A stretch of DNA of 64,000 nt from the NCBI RefSeq assembly GCF_905397285.1, contig NZ_CAJPUX010000005.1, positions 124,001 to 188,000 of the forward strand, written 5' to 3'. Below the pieces are notes generated by a model, which saw only the letters and a list, made by a program, of their open reading frames with translations, ran no database searches and was not told the origin of the DNA. A program made the position numbers and the translations under genes. Source of the stretch: Cupriavidus plantarum. GTDB lineage: Bacteria > Pseudomonadota > Gammaproteobacteria > Burkholderiales > Burkholderiaceae. Below, piece after piece: positions 27,523-35,989 of this stretch; position 1 is the stretch's first letter; every line of letters starts with the position of its first letter.

Positions 27523-28428
27523 ATGACCCGAGATCTCAACGACACGCTCATCTTTGTCAGCGTCGTGCAAACGGGAAGTTTCACCGCAGCGGCGGTCGCC
27601 CTGCAGATTCCCAAGGCAACGGTAAGCAGGCGCGTGCGCGCGCTCGAGGCGCATCTGGGCGCCGCCCTGCTGCACCGAACCACACGAAAGCTGCGCGTCA
27701 CCGAGGCAGGCTCGGCTTATTACGAGCAATGCCACGGAATCGCCAGACAACTCGACGAAGCGGAGAACGCCGTACAGCAAATACGTGGGGCGCCCGGAGG
27801 CTGGCTGCGCGTAACGCTCCCCTATTCGTTCGGCGCGACATGGATTGCGCCGCTCATCGGAGGTTTTCGCGCGCGATACCCCGACGTCCGCATCGAAATT
27901 GTGGCGACGCACGTGCCGCTCGACCTGCTGGACGCGAACGTCGATGTCGCGTTGCGCCTCGGTGCGCTCCCCGACTCCAGCCTCGTGGCGCAACGGCTGG
28001 CGAGTTTCCCCACCTCCCTCTACGCCAGCCGCGCGTATATCGACCAGCATGGCGCGCCGGAGAGTCCCAACGATCTGCACCTCCACCCCACGCTCGCGCT
28101 GCATCAGGCGCGGACCGACAAGGGATACGTATGGCCGCTGCGCAAGCCGGGACGAAAAGCGAAATACTTCGCGCTGGATCCGGTGATCGTTGCAAGCGAT
28201 CCCGTGTTGCTCGTGGACGCCGCCCGCGCGGGTAATGGCGTATTGCTGGCGATGGACGCCAGCATGGCACCCGAGGTCGCTGCCGGGCGTCTATGCAAGG
28301 TGCTGCCAGAATGGATCGGCCCGCCTCAAGACTTCAATGCGCTGTACCCGCGCGAGCGCGCGCCATCGCCAAAGCTCCGAGCGTTTCTGACCTACCTGAA
28401 GACGCAACTACGCTTCCCGCTCGCGTGA
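27523..28428 (+). CDS. LysR family transcriptional regulator
   Basis: Regulator of about 301 residues (310 if the ATG at 27496 is used). The HTH (TLIFVSVVQTGSFTAAAVALQ, then LLHRTTRKLRVTEAG) is followed by an effector domain that begins LRVTLPYSFGATWIAPLI. The second ATG at 27523 places the HTH at the customary distance from the N-terminus. The divergent amidase is the presumed target; the gap of about 140 bp would hold both promoters. Confidence 0.86.
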   Translation: MTRDLNDTLIFVSVVQTGSFTAAAVALQIPKATVSRRVRALEAHLGAALLHRTTRKLRVTEAGSAYYEQCHGIARQLDEAENAVQQIRGAPGGWLRVTLPYSFGATWIAPLIGGFRARYPDVRIEIVATHVPLDLLDANVDVALRLGALPDSSLVAQRLASFPTSLYASRAYIDQHGAPESPNDLHLHPTLALHQARTDKGYVWPLRKPGRKAKYFALDPVIVASDPVLLVDAARAGNGVLLAMDASMAPEVAAGRLCKVLPEWIGPPQDFNALYPRERAPSPKLRAFLTYLKTQLRFPLA

Positions 28429-28608
28429 CGGACCCATGCTTGTGCCGGTAGACATCGCCCGTGACGATGCCTTCAGGCACCGGCATCCCGAGTGTCCCGC
28501 ACTACCGTCCGGAAGCCGATGTGGGAGGCGCATTGGCTTGGCAGGAATCTGCCGACCGAAGCCTGGCCGCGCTGCAGCAGCCTGCGCCAGTCGGAGCCGG
28601 TGAGCGGG

Positions 28609-28890
28609 TCAGCATCTCGCCTTCTTGGCCTGCCCCGGCGGACAGCCGCCATTTCCCTTGCCGCGGCCCGTGTAGTACTTCTCGCCTTTGGGTCCATTGT
28701 GCTTGCGCCAGTAAGCCGGGTCGCGATACGCCTCCCCGTCCCAGTAATAGCCTCTGCTATCGCGGCTGCCGAAGCTGATGACGACCGCCGGCCCCGGGAT
28801 ACCTGGAGCGCCGATGGCGACGTTGACATCGGCCGCGCCGGCAGTCCACGCGCTGCAGGCGAGCACGCCAGCAAGAACGGTTTTCCTCAT
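28609..28890 (-). CDS. Small secreted protein with C-terminal CPPGQAKK motif
   Basis: A 93-residue protein with a Sec signal (MRKTVLAGVLACSAWTAGA-ADV). The mature chain holds VNVAIGAPGIPGPAVVISFG, an aromatic WDGEAYRDPAYW segment and a Gly/Lys-rich end with GCPPGQAKKARC. The last block is nearly identical to that of the 50-residue lipoprotein at 30386. PPG(Q/L)AKK segments occur in various proteobacterial envelope proteins of unknown role. It is divergent from the DUF4382 lipoprotein with 271 bp between. No function can be assigned. Confidence 0.7.
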   Translation of the reverse strand: MRKTVLAGVLACSAWTAGAADVNVAIGAPGIPGPAVVISFGSRDSRGYYWDGEAYRDPAYWRKHNGPKGEKYYTGRGKGNGGCPPGQAKKARC

Positions 28891-29161
28891 CGAAGCTCCT
28901 CGATCTAAGTGGTAAGCGTGGCGTGAATCTTATCAGCGGGACAACACCCGCGGCGTACCTGTCCACCCCTCTAGGGTATTCCCGCAAGATGGTCTGGTGT
29001 TTGATACGGATGTGCGCCACGACGACCGTCCCGGCGTGAGTCTGTCACAGTCTGATGTGTCTCGTTCGTTGTTACGACTGGTTGCAATGCCGTTCCCATC
29101 TCCAGGTCGAGGCTGCTCTATGCTTCGGCTCCATCGTCGAGCCGAAAAGGAGAGGTAAAGG

Positions 29162-30355
29162 ATGAAAACCAAGACCCAGATCAGTCTGAAGGCGATGCTG
29201 GCGGTAATGCCATTGCCCTTCATCGTTGCCGCATGCGGCGGCGGAGACGGAGGCGACAATACGGCAAGTCCGGCAAACACCGGCACCCTGCATGTCGCCA
29301 TGACGGATGCGCCGTCCTGCGGCTTCGATCATGTGTACGTGACGGTCAACAAGGTACGCGTCAACAGCAGCGGCAATGCCGGTGACAACGACGGCGGCTG
29401 GACCGAAATCGCACTACCGACGCCGCAGAAGGTGGACCTCCTGTCGCTCACGAATGGCGTCCTCTTCGACATCGGCCGCGCGCCGCTGCCCGCCGGTCAG
29501 TACCAGCAAGTGCGGCTGGTGCTGAATGCCAATCAGGGCAACACCCTCGCCAACTCCGTTGTGGTGTCCGGCACGACCAACGAGGTGCCACTGGCAACGC
29601 CGAGCGCCGCGCAGAGCGGATACAAGATCATCCAGCCCTTCACCGTAGCCGCCAACACGCTGGTCGACCTGATCCTTGACTTCAACGCATGCAAGTCCAT
29701 CGTCCAGCAGGGCAACGGCTCGTACAGCCTGAAGCCGGTGATCACGGCAACGCCGCTGACGGTGAGTGGCGCCATCTCGGGATTCCTGCCCCCCGCCCAG
29801 GCTGGCACAACGGTCTACGCCGAGCAGAACGGACAGATCATCCGCGGCACCGTGGCCGGCACGGATGGGAAGTTCGTGCTGACGCCGCTCATCCAGAGCA
29901 GCACGAATGGCGCCTATGACGTGGTGGTGGTGGACAACAAGCTCCCGTCGGGCCATGCGACGGGCATCATCCGCACGGTGCCGGTGACGGCGAGCGCGAC
30001 GACCGCGGTATCGACCTCGGCTGCTCCGATCACGCTGCCCGCCTCCACGACCAATAGCGTCTCCGGCACGTCGACGCCCTCGGCACAGGCGTCCCTGCGA
30101 GCGCTGCAGACCATCGGCTCGGTCTCATACGAGATCGCTTCCGTGAACGCCAACCTCGATACCGGCGCATATGCCCTGGCACTTCCGGCGGCGGCGCCGC
30201 TGGTCGGCAACTACACCCCCGCGCTGCCGATCGCATTGTCCGCCGCGCCGGTCGCGGGCCAATACTCGGTACAGGCGACCAGCGCGTCCGGCGCGGTCCA
30301 GAGCAGCAACACCAGCGTGCTCAACGGCAGTCAAACCGTCAACTTCAGTTTCTAA
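29162..30355 (+). CDS. DUF4382 lipoprotein
   Basis: Predicted lipoprotein of 397 residues (signal peptide with lipobox FIVAACGGG, Cys near 25). Residues about 40-190 form a DUF4382 domain, recognised by TLHVAMTDAPSCGFDHVYV and by PLPAGQYQQVRLVLNANQG. The C-terminal half is a Ser/Thr/Ala-rich beta region (about 200-397) that resembles surface-anchored carboxypeptidase-regulatory-like modules (VYAEQNGQIIRGTVAGTDG). AGGAGAGG upstream of the ATG serves as ribosome binding site. It is followed at 30 bp by a tiny lipoprotein gene, probably cotranscribed. Confidence 0.8.
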   Translation: MKTKTQISLKAMLAVMPLPFIVAACGGGDGGDNTASPANTGTLHVAMTDAPSCGFDHVYVTVNKVRVNSSGNAGDNDGGWTEIALPTPQKVDLLSLTNGVLFDIGRAPLPAGQYQQVRLVLNANQGNTLANSVVVSGTTNEVPLATPSAAQSGYKIIQPFTVAANTLVDLILDFNACKSIVQQGNGSYSLKPVITATPLTVSGAISGFLPPAQAGTTVYAEQNGQIIRGTVAGTDGKFVLTPLIQSSTNGAYDVVVVDNKLPSGHATGIIRTVPVTASATTAVSTSAAPITLPASTTNSVSGTSTPSAQASLRALQTIGSVSYEIASVNANLDTGAYALALPAAAPLVGNYTPALPIALSAAPVAGQYSVQATSASGAVQSSNTSVLNGSQTVNFSF

Positions 30356-30385
30356 CCAGAGAAGGGGCGCCCGCCCCTGCATGAC

Positions 30386-30538
30386 ATGAAATATCTCGTC
30401 CTGATGTTCACGCTAGGCGCAACGCTGCTCGGCGGCTGCGCATACTACGTACCCGACCCCTACCCCGGCGGCCATCCGCAGGGCGGACCGGGCAACAATT
30501 TCTGCCCGCCCGGCCAGGCAAAGAAGGGCAACTGCTGA
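30386..30538 (+). CDS. 50-residue lipoprotein with CPPGQAKK motif
   Basis: A very short gene. The translation starts MKYLVLMFTLGATLLGGCAY, a clean lipoprotein signal with lipobox LLGGC, continues with a Pro/Gly/Tyr linker and ends FCPPGQAKKGNC. The C-terminal motif matches that of the 93-residue protein at 28609, with two Cys spaced to allow a disulfide. A GGGGC/GCCCC hairpin sits just upstream, and there is no obvious ribosome binding site, so translation may depend on coupling or mRNA structure. It is followed by a hairpin terminator. It is likely cotranscribed with the DUF4382 lipoprotein. Confidence 0.75.
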   Translation: MKYLVLMFTLGATLLGGCAYYVPDPYPGGHPQGGPGNNFCPPGQAKKGNC

Positions 30539-30556
30539 TTGCATCGCGCCAGGCAA

Positions 30557-30590
30557 CAAGGCCGGCCTGCAGGGGCTGGCCTTGTTCTTC
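30557..30590 (+). terminator. Hairpin terminator after the small lipoprotein gene
   Basis: CAAGGCC (30557-30563) pairs with GGCCTTG (30578-30584), with extra inner pairing, followed by TTCTTC. The U-run is imperfect, so efficiency is uncertain, but it sits 19 bp after the stop codon. Confidence 0.55.
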
Positions 30591-30693
30591 CCCTCGATAA
30601 GTGAGAACGAGAATTCTCGCGATCAGTGCAACATTTCGTAACGCGCCAGCCCGCGCGCCGAGCATTCAGGATGTCGGCCTCGCAACGCCGCCA

Positions 30694-31704
30694 TCAGAAC
30701 CGATACCCCACCCCCGCCAGAAACACATCGGTGTCCCGGTCATACCCCGTGACGGTCCGGTTCCACGACACCCGCCCAAGCCAATGTTCACTGATTCGGT
30801 AGCTCGCCGACATCGTCAACAGCCCGGACCAGCGTGACGGGTCCCCTGTCGCGCCCTGCCCGCGCTTGCTGAGGTCGATGGCATAGTACGGACCGGCGCC
30901 GACGCCAAGCGTCAATGCATCATGGAAGAACGCCCGTTCCAGCCATAGCTGCGCCGCCACGCCGTTGCGGCGCAATGCCGAATTTTCGCCTTCGTTGATG
31001 TAGCTCACCGTGCCTGACACATAGCGAGCCAGGCCGCGGCGGTACTCGACGGCTTTGGCGAACGAGGATTCCGAGTCGAATGTGTTCACGATGGTCTGCC
31101 CCAGGAACACCGTGATCTCGTTCTGCGTGACGTTGTCCAACCGCGATGGCGGCGGCACGACGGGACCGCCGCGGTCGCCGCGGTCCAGCTGATAGCCCAC
31201 GCCGATCAACAGCGTGTTCGTCTTGATGCTCGATGGCGTCTGCGCGCGGTTGTAGCGTGCCTGCACCATCCACGGACCGCCATTGACGTACCAGGTGGCC
31301 GCCACACTGGCCAGCAGGCCCCAGCCGTGATGATCGTCGGAGCTGCCGTCGTCGTTGCGGTCCGTCGTATCGAAATATCGATACGGACCCGCGCCGATGG
31401 CCAGATTGAAACGGCGATCGGCAAACGGGTAACGCCACCAGAGCTGAACGCTATGCCCATCCCGATGGTGCTTCGTGACGTGCCCCTCGTTGAGGTAGGA
31501 AAACGAGGCGTACCAGTTCTCCGCCAGATTGTGCTGATAGCTGTAGCTATAGCCGTAGCTGGTTTCGCCGCCGGCATCCGTACGCTGCAGGCCGCCCAGA
31601 ACGAGCGCTTCCTGCGCGTGCACCTGCGCGATTGATGCTGCGCACACCAATACGGCAGGCACGCACAGGCTTCGCGCCCGTGCCACACGCGTGAGGAAAG
31701 ACAT
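30694..31704 (-). CDS. Outer-membrane beta-barrel protein with duplicated barrel domain
   Basis: A 336-residue protein with a signal peptide (1-30, cleaved after VHA-Q). The mature chain has two similar halves of about 140 residues. Each opens with a hydrophobic strand (ALVLGGLQRT versus ITVFLGQTI), then carries SFSYLNEGH versus TVSYINEGE, AIGAGPYRYFD versus GVGAGPYYAID, and closes with TLLIGVGYQL versus VFLAGVGYRF. The terminal Phe is the outer-membrane sorting signal. The two halves are joined by a Gly/Pro linker (DRGDRGGPVVPPPSRLD). Each half has the size of an eight-stranded barrel. The function is unknown; it could also fold as one larger barrel. Confidence 0.75.
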   Translation of the reverse strand: MSFLTRVARARSLCVPAVLVCAASIAQVHAQEALVLGGLQRTDAGGETSYGYSYSYQHNLAENWYASFSYLNEGHVTKHHRDGHSVQLWWRYPFADRRFNLAIGAGPYRYFDTTDRNDDGSSDDHHGWGLLASVAATWYVNGGPWMVQARYNRAQTPSSIKTNTLLIGVGYQLDRGDRGGPVVPPPSRLDNVTQNEITVFLGQTIVNTFDSESSFAKAVEYRRGLARYVSGTVSYINEGENSALRRNGVAAQLWLERAFFHDALTLGVGAGPYYAIDLSKRGQGATGDPSRWSGLLTMSASYRISEHWLGRVSWNRTVTGYDRDTDVFLAGVGYRF

Positions 31705-31782
31705 GGAGGGATGGCCGGCTGTGGAGCTGATTCAGCTTAGCAACAAGGGCCGGTGCCCGCCACGCGCCAAAAGGATGGGACC

Positions 31783-33090
31783 TTACGGTCGGCTCGGGAA
31801 GATGCCTTGCGTGCAGATGACGTAGTACAGGCCGGTCGGCTCCAGGGCCCGCAGATCCGGCAGACGGAAGTTAGTGACGCCGTCGCCGCCAAACTTGGTG
31901 CCCAGCAGTGCGAAGAGAGCCTGATTGCTCTGAATGCTCATGACCCGCCCGTCGGCACGCATGCCGCCCGCCGCGAAGCTGGTGGCGGACAGCCACACCG
32001 TCGCCATCGTGCAGTCACCGCCGGTGCCGTCGCCTACGGTAGTGTCGGGATTGCCCAGGCCGGGAATCGTGCCGGCCGGACCCGTGGCGCCCGTTGCGCC
32101 GGTGGAACCGGTCGCGCCCGTGGCACCCGTTGCGCCCGTGGCGCCCGTGGCGCCGGTGGGCCCGGTGGCACCCGTCGCGCCCGTGGAGCCAGTGGCCCCA
32201 GTCGCGCCCGTCGCGCCGTTTGAACCGGTTGCGCCGGTGGGGCCGGTGGCGCCCGTCGGACCCGTAGCGCCTGTGGCACCCGTGGCGCCGTTAGCGCCGT
32301 TAGCACCCGTGGCACCTGTAGCACCCGTAGCACCGGTCGGCCCCTGCGGCCCCGTCGCGCCGGGCGACCCATCCACGCCGTTTGCGCCCGTCGCGCCGGT
32401 GGCACCCGTTGCGCCCGTGGCACCCGTTGCTCCAGTGGGGCCCACCGGACCGACCTTGCCCTGCGCCACATCGCTCGATAGCGCGGCCAGCGTCGAATTG
32501 GCCTGCTTGAGCTTGGCCGCAATCTCTTCCAGGCGATCGTCGTACTTGTCGCCGTTGCGGGGATTGAACTTCTGATTCAGCAGATTCAGCGAATCGGCGT
32601 CAACGCCGAGGGACGCCAGACGCTGCTTGACCTGCGTGATGGCAAGCGCCAGCTTGTCGCTCGCAGCCGCGGCGGACACCGTCGAGAAACTGGTGAAAAA
32701 CGCTTCGGTATCCGCATTGCCGGACGCGGCGGCAACGACGAGTTCGGTAATCGGCGTGACGTTGGTCGTGCCGGCCGTTTCGATGTACGAATGCAACACT
32801 TCGCCCGTGGCAGTGGTCACGCGCAACACGCACGGCAGGGCCAGATTTGCCGTGGTAGCGCTCCAGCTGCCATCCGTGCCGGTGGTCACGGTCGCTTGAC
32901 CGCTGACGCATTTGATCGTCAGCGCGGCGTTGGTGATCGGCGCACCCGTAGCCGCCGTGCCCGAAATCGTCGCCGCAGGCAGTACCGTCGGAGTGCTTGC
33001 GCTGGTTCCTGTGCTGTCATCGCCGCCGCAGCTTGCAAGAAGTACAGCCGTGGCAATCGAAAGGGCGGCAGCCCATTGTCGTTGTTTCAT
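31783..33090 (-). CDS. Collagen-like lipoprotein with a C-terminal phage tail-collar domain
   Basis: A 435-residue protein. Residues 1-21 form a lipoprotein signal (VLLASCGGD). Residues about 40-110 are a beta-sandwich-like module (ATISGTAATGAPITNAALTI). Residues 185-212 form a short helix, and residues 214-340 are about 42 uninterrupted Gly-X-Y triplets, mostly GAT and GPT. The C-terminus (about 350-435) is a tail-collar domain, recognised by IQSNQALFALLGTKFGGDG and NFRLPDLR. The collagen stretch would trimerise and hold the collar domain away from the outer membrane. The frame is open far upstream, but the ATG at 33090 begins the signal peptide. It is divergent from a GT2 glycosyltransferase. 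Confidence 0.85.
   Translation of the reverse strand: MKQRQWAAALSIATAVLLASCGGDDSTGTSASTPTVLPAATISGTAATGAPITNAALTIKCVSGQATVTTGTDGSWSATTANLALPCVLRVTTATGEVLHSYIETAGTTNVTPITELVVAAASGNADTEAFFTSFSTVSAAAASDKLALAITQVKQRLASLGVDADSLNLLNQKFNPRNGDKYDDRLEEIAAKLKQANSTLAALSSDVAQGKVGPVGPTGATGATGATGATGATGANGVDGSPGATGPQGPTGATGATGATGANGANGATGATGATGPTGATGPTGATGSNGATGATGATGSTGATGATGPTGATGATGATGATGATGSTGATGATGPAGTIPGLGNPDTTVGDGTGGDCTMATVWLSATSFAAGGMRADGRVMSIQSNQALFALLGTKFGGDGVTNFRLPDLRALEPTGLYYVICTQGIFPSRP
32071..32451 (-). repeat. Collagen-type Gly-X-Y repeat tract
   Basis: A 9-bp-based coding repeat of about 381 bp inside the lipoprotein gene. Codons vary at third positions (GGC/GGT/GGG, ACG/ACC), so it is not a perfect DNA repeat. 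Most triplets read Gly-Ala-Thr or Gly-Pro-Thr, with a few Gly-Ala-Asn, Gly-Ser-Thr and Gly-Val-Asp. Confidence 0.85.
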
Positions 33091-33315
33091 TTTTCCCGTT
33101 CCCGTCAAAGATTGATAGATTTCGAAGACCCGACCTCCGGCGCGGTGATGTGGACCGCTGCGCGTGGCGGCCAGCATGTTATCGATGATCGGTTCAAACG
33201 GGGCGTTGCATTTCGCCCCCACGTCGGAGGGGCAGACAGACTGCACGCGCGATTCGCGCGGGACCGGCAAAGCGGGTATCCTTCGCCCGGATTTTTGCCA
33301 CTCGGAGAGTCTGAC

Positions 33316-34398
33316 GTGCCCCGCATCTGCCTGAACATGATCGTCAAGGACGAAGCCCCGGTGATCGAACGCTGCCTGGCCAGCGTGAAGCCGTGGATCG
33401 ACCATTGGGTCATCGTGGACACGGGCTCGGGCGATGGCACGCAGGACACGATCCGCCGATTCATGGCGGACGTGCCGGGCACCCTGCATGAACGGCCATG
33501 GCGCGATTTTGCGCACAACCGCAATGAGGCCATGGCGCTCGCCCGCATGGCGATGACGGGCGCGGACGATTACGTGCTGTGTATCGATGCCGACGAGACG
33601 CTCCACATGGAAGCTGGCTTCGCGTGGCCCGACCTGCAGGCCGACGGCTACCAGTTTCGCTGCGAGCTCGATGGCTGGCTCTACCTGCGCAACGCGCTGG
33701 TACGCGCGCGTCAGCCATGGCGGTGGGAAGGCGTGCTGCACGAATTCCTGACGCAGGACGTGCCGCATTGCTGGGAGGCGCTGCCTCACGCCACCATCGT
33801 CGTGTCGCGCGACGGCGCACGCGCGCGCGATCCGCAAACGTACCTGCGCGACATCGAGGTATTGGAGAAGGCAGTTCGCGATGCCCCCGATAACACGCGC
33901 TATCGCTTCTATCTCGCGCAAAGCTATCGCGATGCGGGCAAGCTTGAAGAGGCCATCCACCACTACGAGGCACGCGCCGCGATGGGCGGCTGGGAAGAGG
34001 AAGTCTGGTACGCGTGCTTTCAAATCGGCGCGCTGCGAGAACGCCGCGGCGACGCGCGGGAGGCAGTTCAGTCAGCCTATCTCGATGCCTATCAGCTCCG
34101 CCCCACGCGCGCGGAGCCGCTCTGCGCGCTGGCGCGCTACCACCGGCTGCGAAGCGAATACGCGCTTGCCCACCTTTACGCGCAACAGGCCGCCGCGGTG
34201 CCGCGCCCAGCCGACTCGCTGTTCATCGACAATTCCGTCTATGCCTGGCGCGCACTGGATGAACTCGTCGTCAGCGCGTATTACGTGGGCGCCATCGAAC
34301 AGGGCCGCGACGCGCTGCAGCGGCTGCTTGCGGACGGGCAATTTCCCGAAAGCGAACGCGGCCGCATCGAGGGCAATTGCCGGTACTTCGGTCTCTGA
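33316..34398 (+). CDS. GT2 family glycosyltransferase with TPR-like C-terminus
   Basis: Cytoplasmic protein of 360 residues. The N-terminal GT-A domain opens with ICLNMIVKDEAPVIERCL, then VIVDTGSGDGT and the metal-binding CIDADE (DxD type). The C-terminal half (about 195-360) consists of helical TPR-like repeats (YRFYLAQSYRDAGKLEEAI). This domain pair is common in glycosyltransferases that modify proteins or surface glycans. The GTG at 33316 is preceded by CGGAGAG; the open frame upstream overlaps the divergent collagen-like gene and is not coding. The acceptor is unknown; adjacency to a Thr-rich collagen-like lipoprotein is suggestive. Confidence 0.85.
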   Translation: MPRICLNMIVKDEAPVIERCLASVKPWIDHWVIVDTGSGDGTQDTIRRFMADVPGTLHERPWRDFAHNRNEAMALARMAMTGADDYVLCIDADETLHMEAGFAWPDLQADGYQFRCELDGWLYLRNALVRARQPWRWEGVLHEFLTQDVPHCWEALPHATIVVSRDGARARDPQTYLRDIEVLEKAVRDAPDNTRYRFYLAQSYRDAGKLEEAIHHYEARAAMGGWEEEVWYACFQIGALRERRGDAREAVQSAYLDAYQLRPTRAEPLCALARYHRLRSEYALAHLYAQQAAAVPRPADSLFIDNSVYAWRALDELVVSAYYVGAIEQGRDALQRLLADGQFPESERGRIEGNCRYFGL

Positions 34399-34474
34399 CA
34401 GCGTTGGTCGTCCGGCACGCTCGTTGCTCTCCCGCCTCAGTGAGGCTCGGCCTCTCAACGCTTAGGAGAGTCAG

Positions 34475-34705
34475 ATGGCGGATAAGCAGCAACAAGACGG
34501 CGGTTCAGGGAAAGAAGGCAAGCTGAACCCAATCGAACTTCAAAAGGCCCTGAAGGGCATGGATTACCCTGCGAACCGGGATGCGCTAGTGTCGCTGGCG
34601 CAGAAGAACGGAGCGAAGGACGACATCATTGAAGCCCTCGGCCGTATCCCGGACCGCGATTATGAAGACCCGGCCCAGGTTTCCGAGGCCGTGGCGCATC
34701 ACTAG
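34475..34705 (+). CDS. DUF2795 domain protein
   Basis: A 76-residue hydrophilic protein with a charged N-terminus and a DUF2795 core (ELQKALKGMDYPANRDALVS, then AKDDIIEALGRIPDRDYEDP). The family is small, helical, of unknown role and widespread in soil bacteria. AGGAGAGTCAG precedes the ATG. It lies 76 bp behind the glycosyltransferase, possibly on the same transcript. Confidence 0.85.
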   Translation: MADKQQQDGGSGKEGKLNPIELQKALKGMDYPANRDALVSLAQKNGAKDDIIEALGRIPDRDYEDPAQVSEAVAHH

Positions 34706-34919
34706 TCTCCTGCATCCGGGGCCATGCGATACGGACCCGGTGCAGAAGAGGTCGCCATGTTTTTCAATGGGGACGCAAAAGTTACTGTAGGCGTCCTCGG
34801 CCTCTGCCCTCGGCCGAGTAGTGTTGGCACCGTACGAGTGGCTCGCCGCGATCAGTTGCCGCTGGCGACGCGCGTGTCCAGCGATCGTCGAAGCGCTGCT
34901 TCAGATGTCCTGCCTCTCA

Positions 34920-35885
34920 TCACGCCGGCAGCCGGTGGACATCATGGAAAGCGTCCGACATCTTCGACTCATCACGGAAGACGGTGCGCGTCAGCGCCTC
35001 GGAGGTCGACCAGAGCCGAGCCGCGGCGCCGATATCCAGCGCTTGCGGAGGAATGGCCGCGGAGGTCGGATAGCCCCGCATTTCGGCGAGCCCGTCGGGG
35101 CCATAGTAATTCCCACCGCGCGCCAGCGGCGAGGTCGCCGCGAACAGTGTTGGCAACGCGCCCTGCTCCGCTGGCTGAAACAGGAACCACATGAAACGGC
35201 GAACCATGCCGGCGACGCTCCATGCCCCCGCGCCATTAGGCAGCAGGTCCGTGCGGGAGATGCCCGGATGGGCGGCGATGCTCTGGATGTTCCAGCCGGC
35301 GGCATCGCTGCGGCGCTGAAGCTCCAGCGCGAACATCAGGCACGCGAGTTTCGATTGGCTGTAAGCCGACATCGGCCTGTAGCTGCGCTCCGCCTGCAGA
35401 TCGCCGAAGTCGATCGCTCCGGCCCTTGCCGCAACGCTCGACAGGGTAATGACGCGCGCCTGGTTGCTGTTGCGCAGCAGAGGCAGAAGCTGCGCGGTCA
35501 ACGCGAAGTGCCCCAGGTAATTCGTGCCCCACTGCAACTCGAAACCGTCGGGCGTCGCCCGTCGCGTCGGCGGCGTCATCACCGCCGCGTTGTTGACCAG
35601 GATATCAAGCTTGCTTCGAGAATTGCGCAGGCCTTCCGCGAAGAGCTGTATCGACGCGAGGCTGGCAAGGTCCAGCAGGCCGAATGCCACATTGGCGCCC
35701 GGAATTTTCCAGCGGATCTCGTTCACGGCTGCCGCCCCTTTGGCGGGGTTTCGGCCGGCAATGATCACGTCCGCACCCGCACGAGCCAGTGCAAGCGCAT
35801 CCTGGAATCCCAGGCCACCAGTGCCCGTGACGACCGCTGTGCGGCCGCGTTGGGAGGGGATGTCGGAAGCTGTCCAATGGGTCAT
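34920..35885 (-). CDS. SDR family oxidoreductase
   Basis: Short-chain dehydrogenase/reductase of 321 residues, retinol-dehydrogenase-like in length. The cofactor motif is TGTGGLGFQ near residue 20, followed by the NNAA in ILVNNAAVMT and the active site YSQSK in MSAYSQSKLA. The C-terminal extension (GALPTLFAATSPLARGGNYY) is usual for this subgroup. The ATG at 35885 is used; the frame continues upstream across the promoter repeats. It is divergent from a TetR regulator, with three 21-bp direct repeats between them. It is probably repressed by that TetR. Substrate unknown. Confidence 0.87.
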   Translation of the reverse strand: MTHWTASDIPSQRGRTAVVTGTGGLGFQDALALARAGADVIIAGRNPAKGAAAVNEIRWKIPGANVAFGLLDLASLASIQLFAEGLRNSRSKLDILVNNAAVMTPPTRRATPDGFELQWGTNYLGHFALTAQLLPLLRNSNQARVITLSSVAARAGAIDFGDLQAERSYRPMSAYSQSKLACLMFALELQRRSDAAGWNIQSIAAHPGISRTDLLPNGAGAWSVAGMVRRFMWFLFQPAEQGALPTLFAATSPLARGGNYYGPDGLAEMRGYPTSAAIPPQALDIGAAARLWSTSEALTRTVFRDESKMSDAFHDVHRLPA

Positions 35886-35917
35886 GGTTCTTGCCTGTAG
35901 AGGGTGTGGAGGGCTAC

Positions 35918-35980
35918 ACTGGGTGCACACATTCATTTACTGAGTGCGAATATTATTGCACTGAGTGCAGTATTGCAAGA
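35918..35980. promoter_or_regulatory. Three 21-bp direct repeats between SDR and TetR genes
   Basis: ACTGGGTGC at 35918, ACTGAGTGC at 35939 and ACTGAGTGC at 35960 recur exactly every 21 bases, each followed by an AT-rich stretch. The third copy lies within the near-palindrome TGCACTGAGTGCA (35957-35969). Two helical turns between copies puts them on one face of the DNA, as expected for an operator array of the adjacent TetR. Confidence 0.7.
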
Positions 35981-35989
35981 ACCCAAAAG

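Noticed and set aside
30608..30619. Perfect palindrome CGAGAATTCTCG, somewhat like a Fur box
   Set aside because: It lies between convergent genes and not in a promoter; no iron genes are near.
32071..32451. Tandem repeats considered as a possible CRISPR array
   Set aside because: There are no spacers of fixed length; the repeats code for Gly-X-Y triplets in one frame.
33091..34023. Upstream extension of the collagen-like lipoprotein frame (to 746 codons)
   Set aside because: The extension is antisense to the GT2 glycosyltransferase, and a lipoprotein signal starts at 33090.
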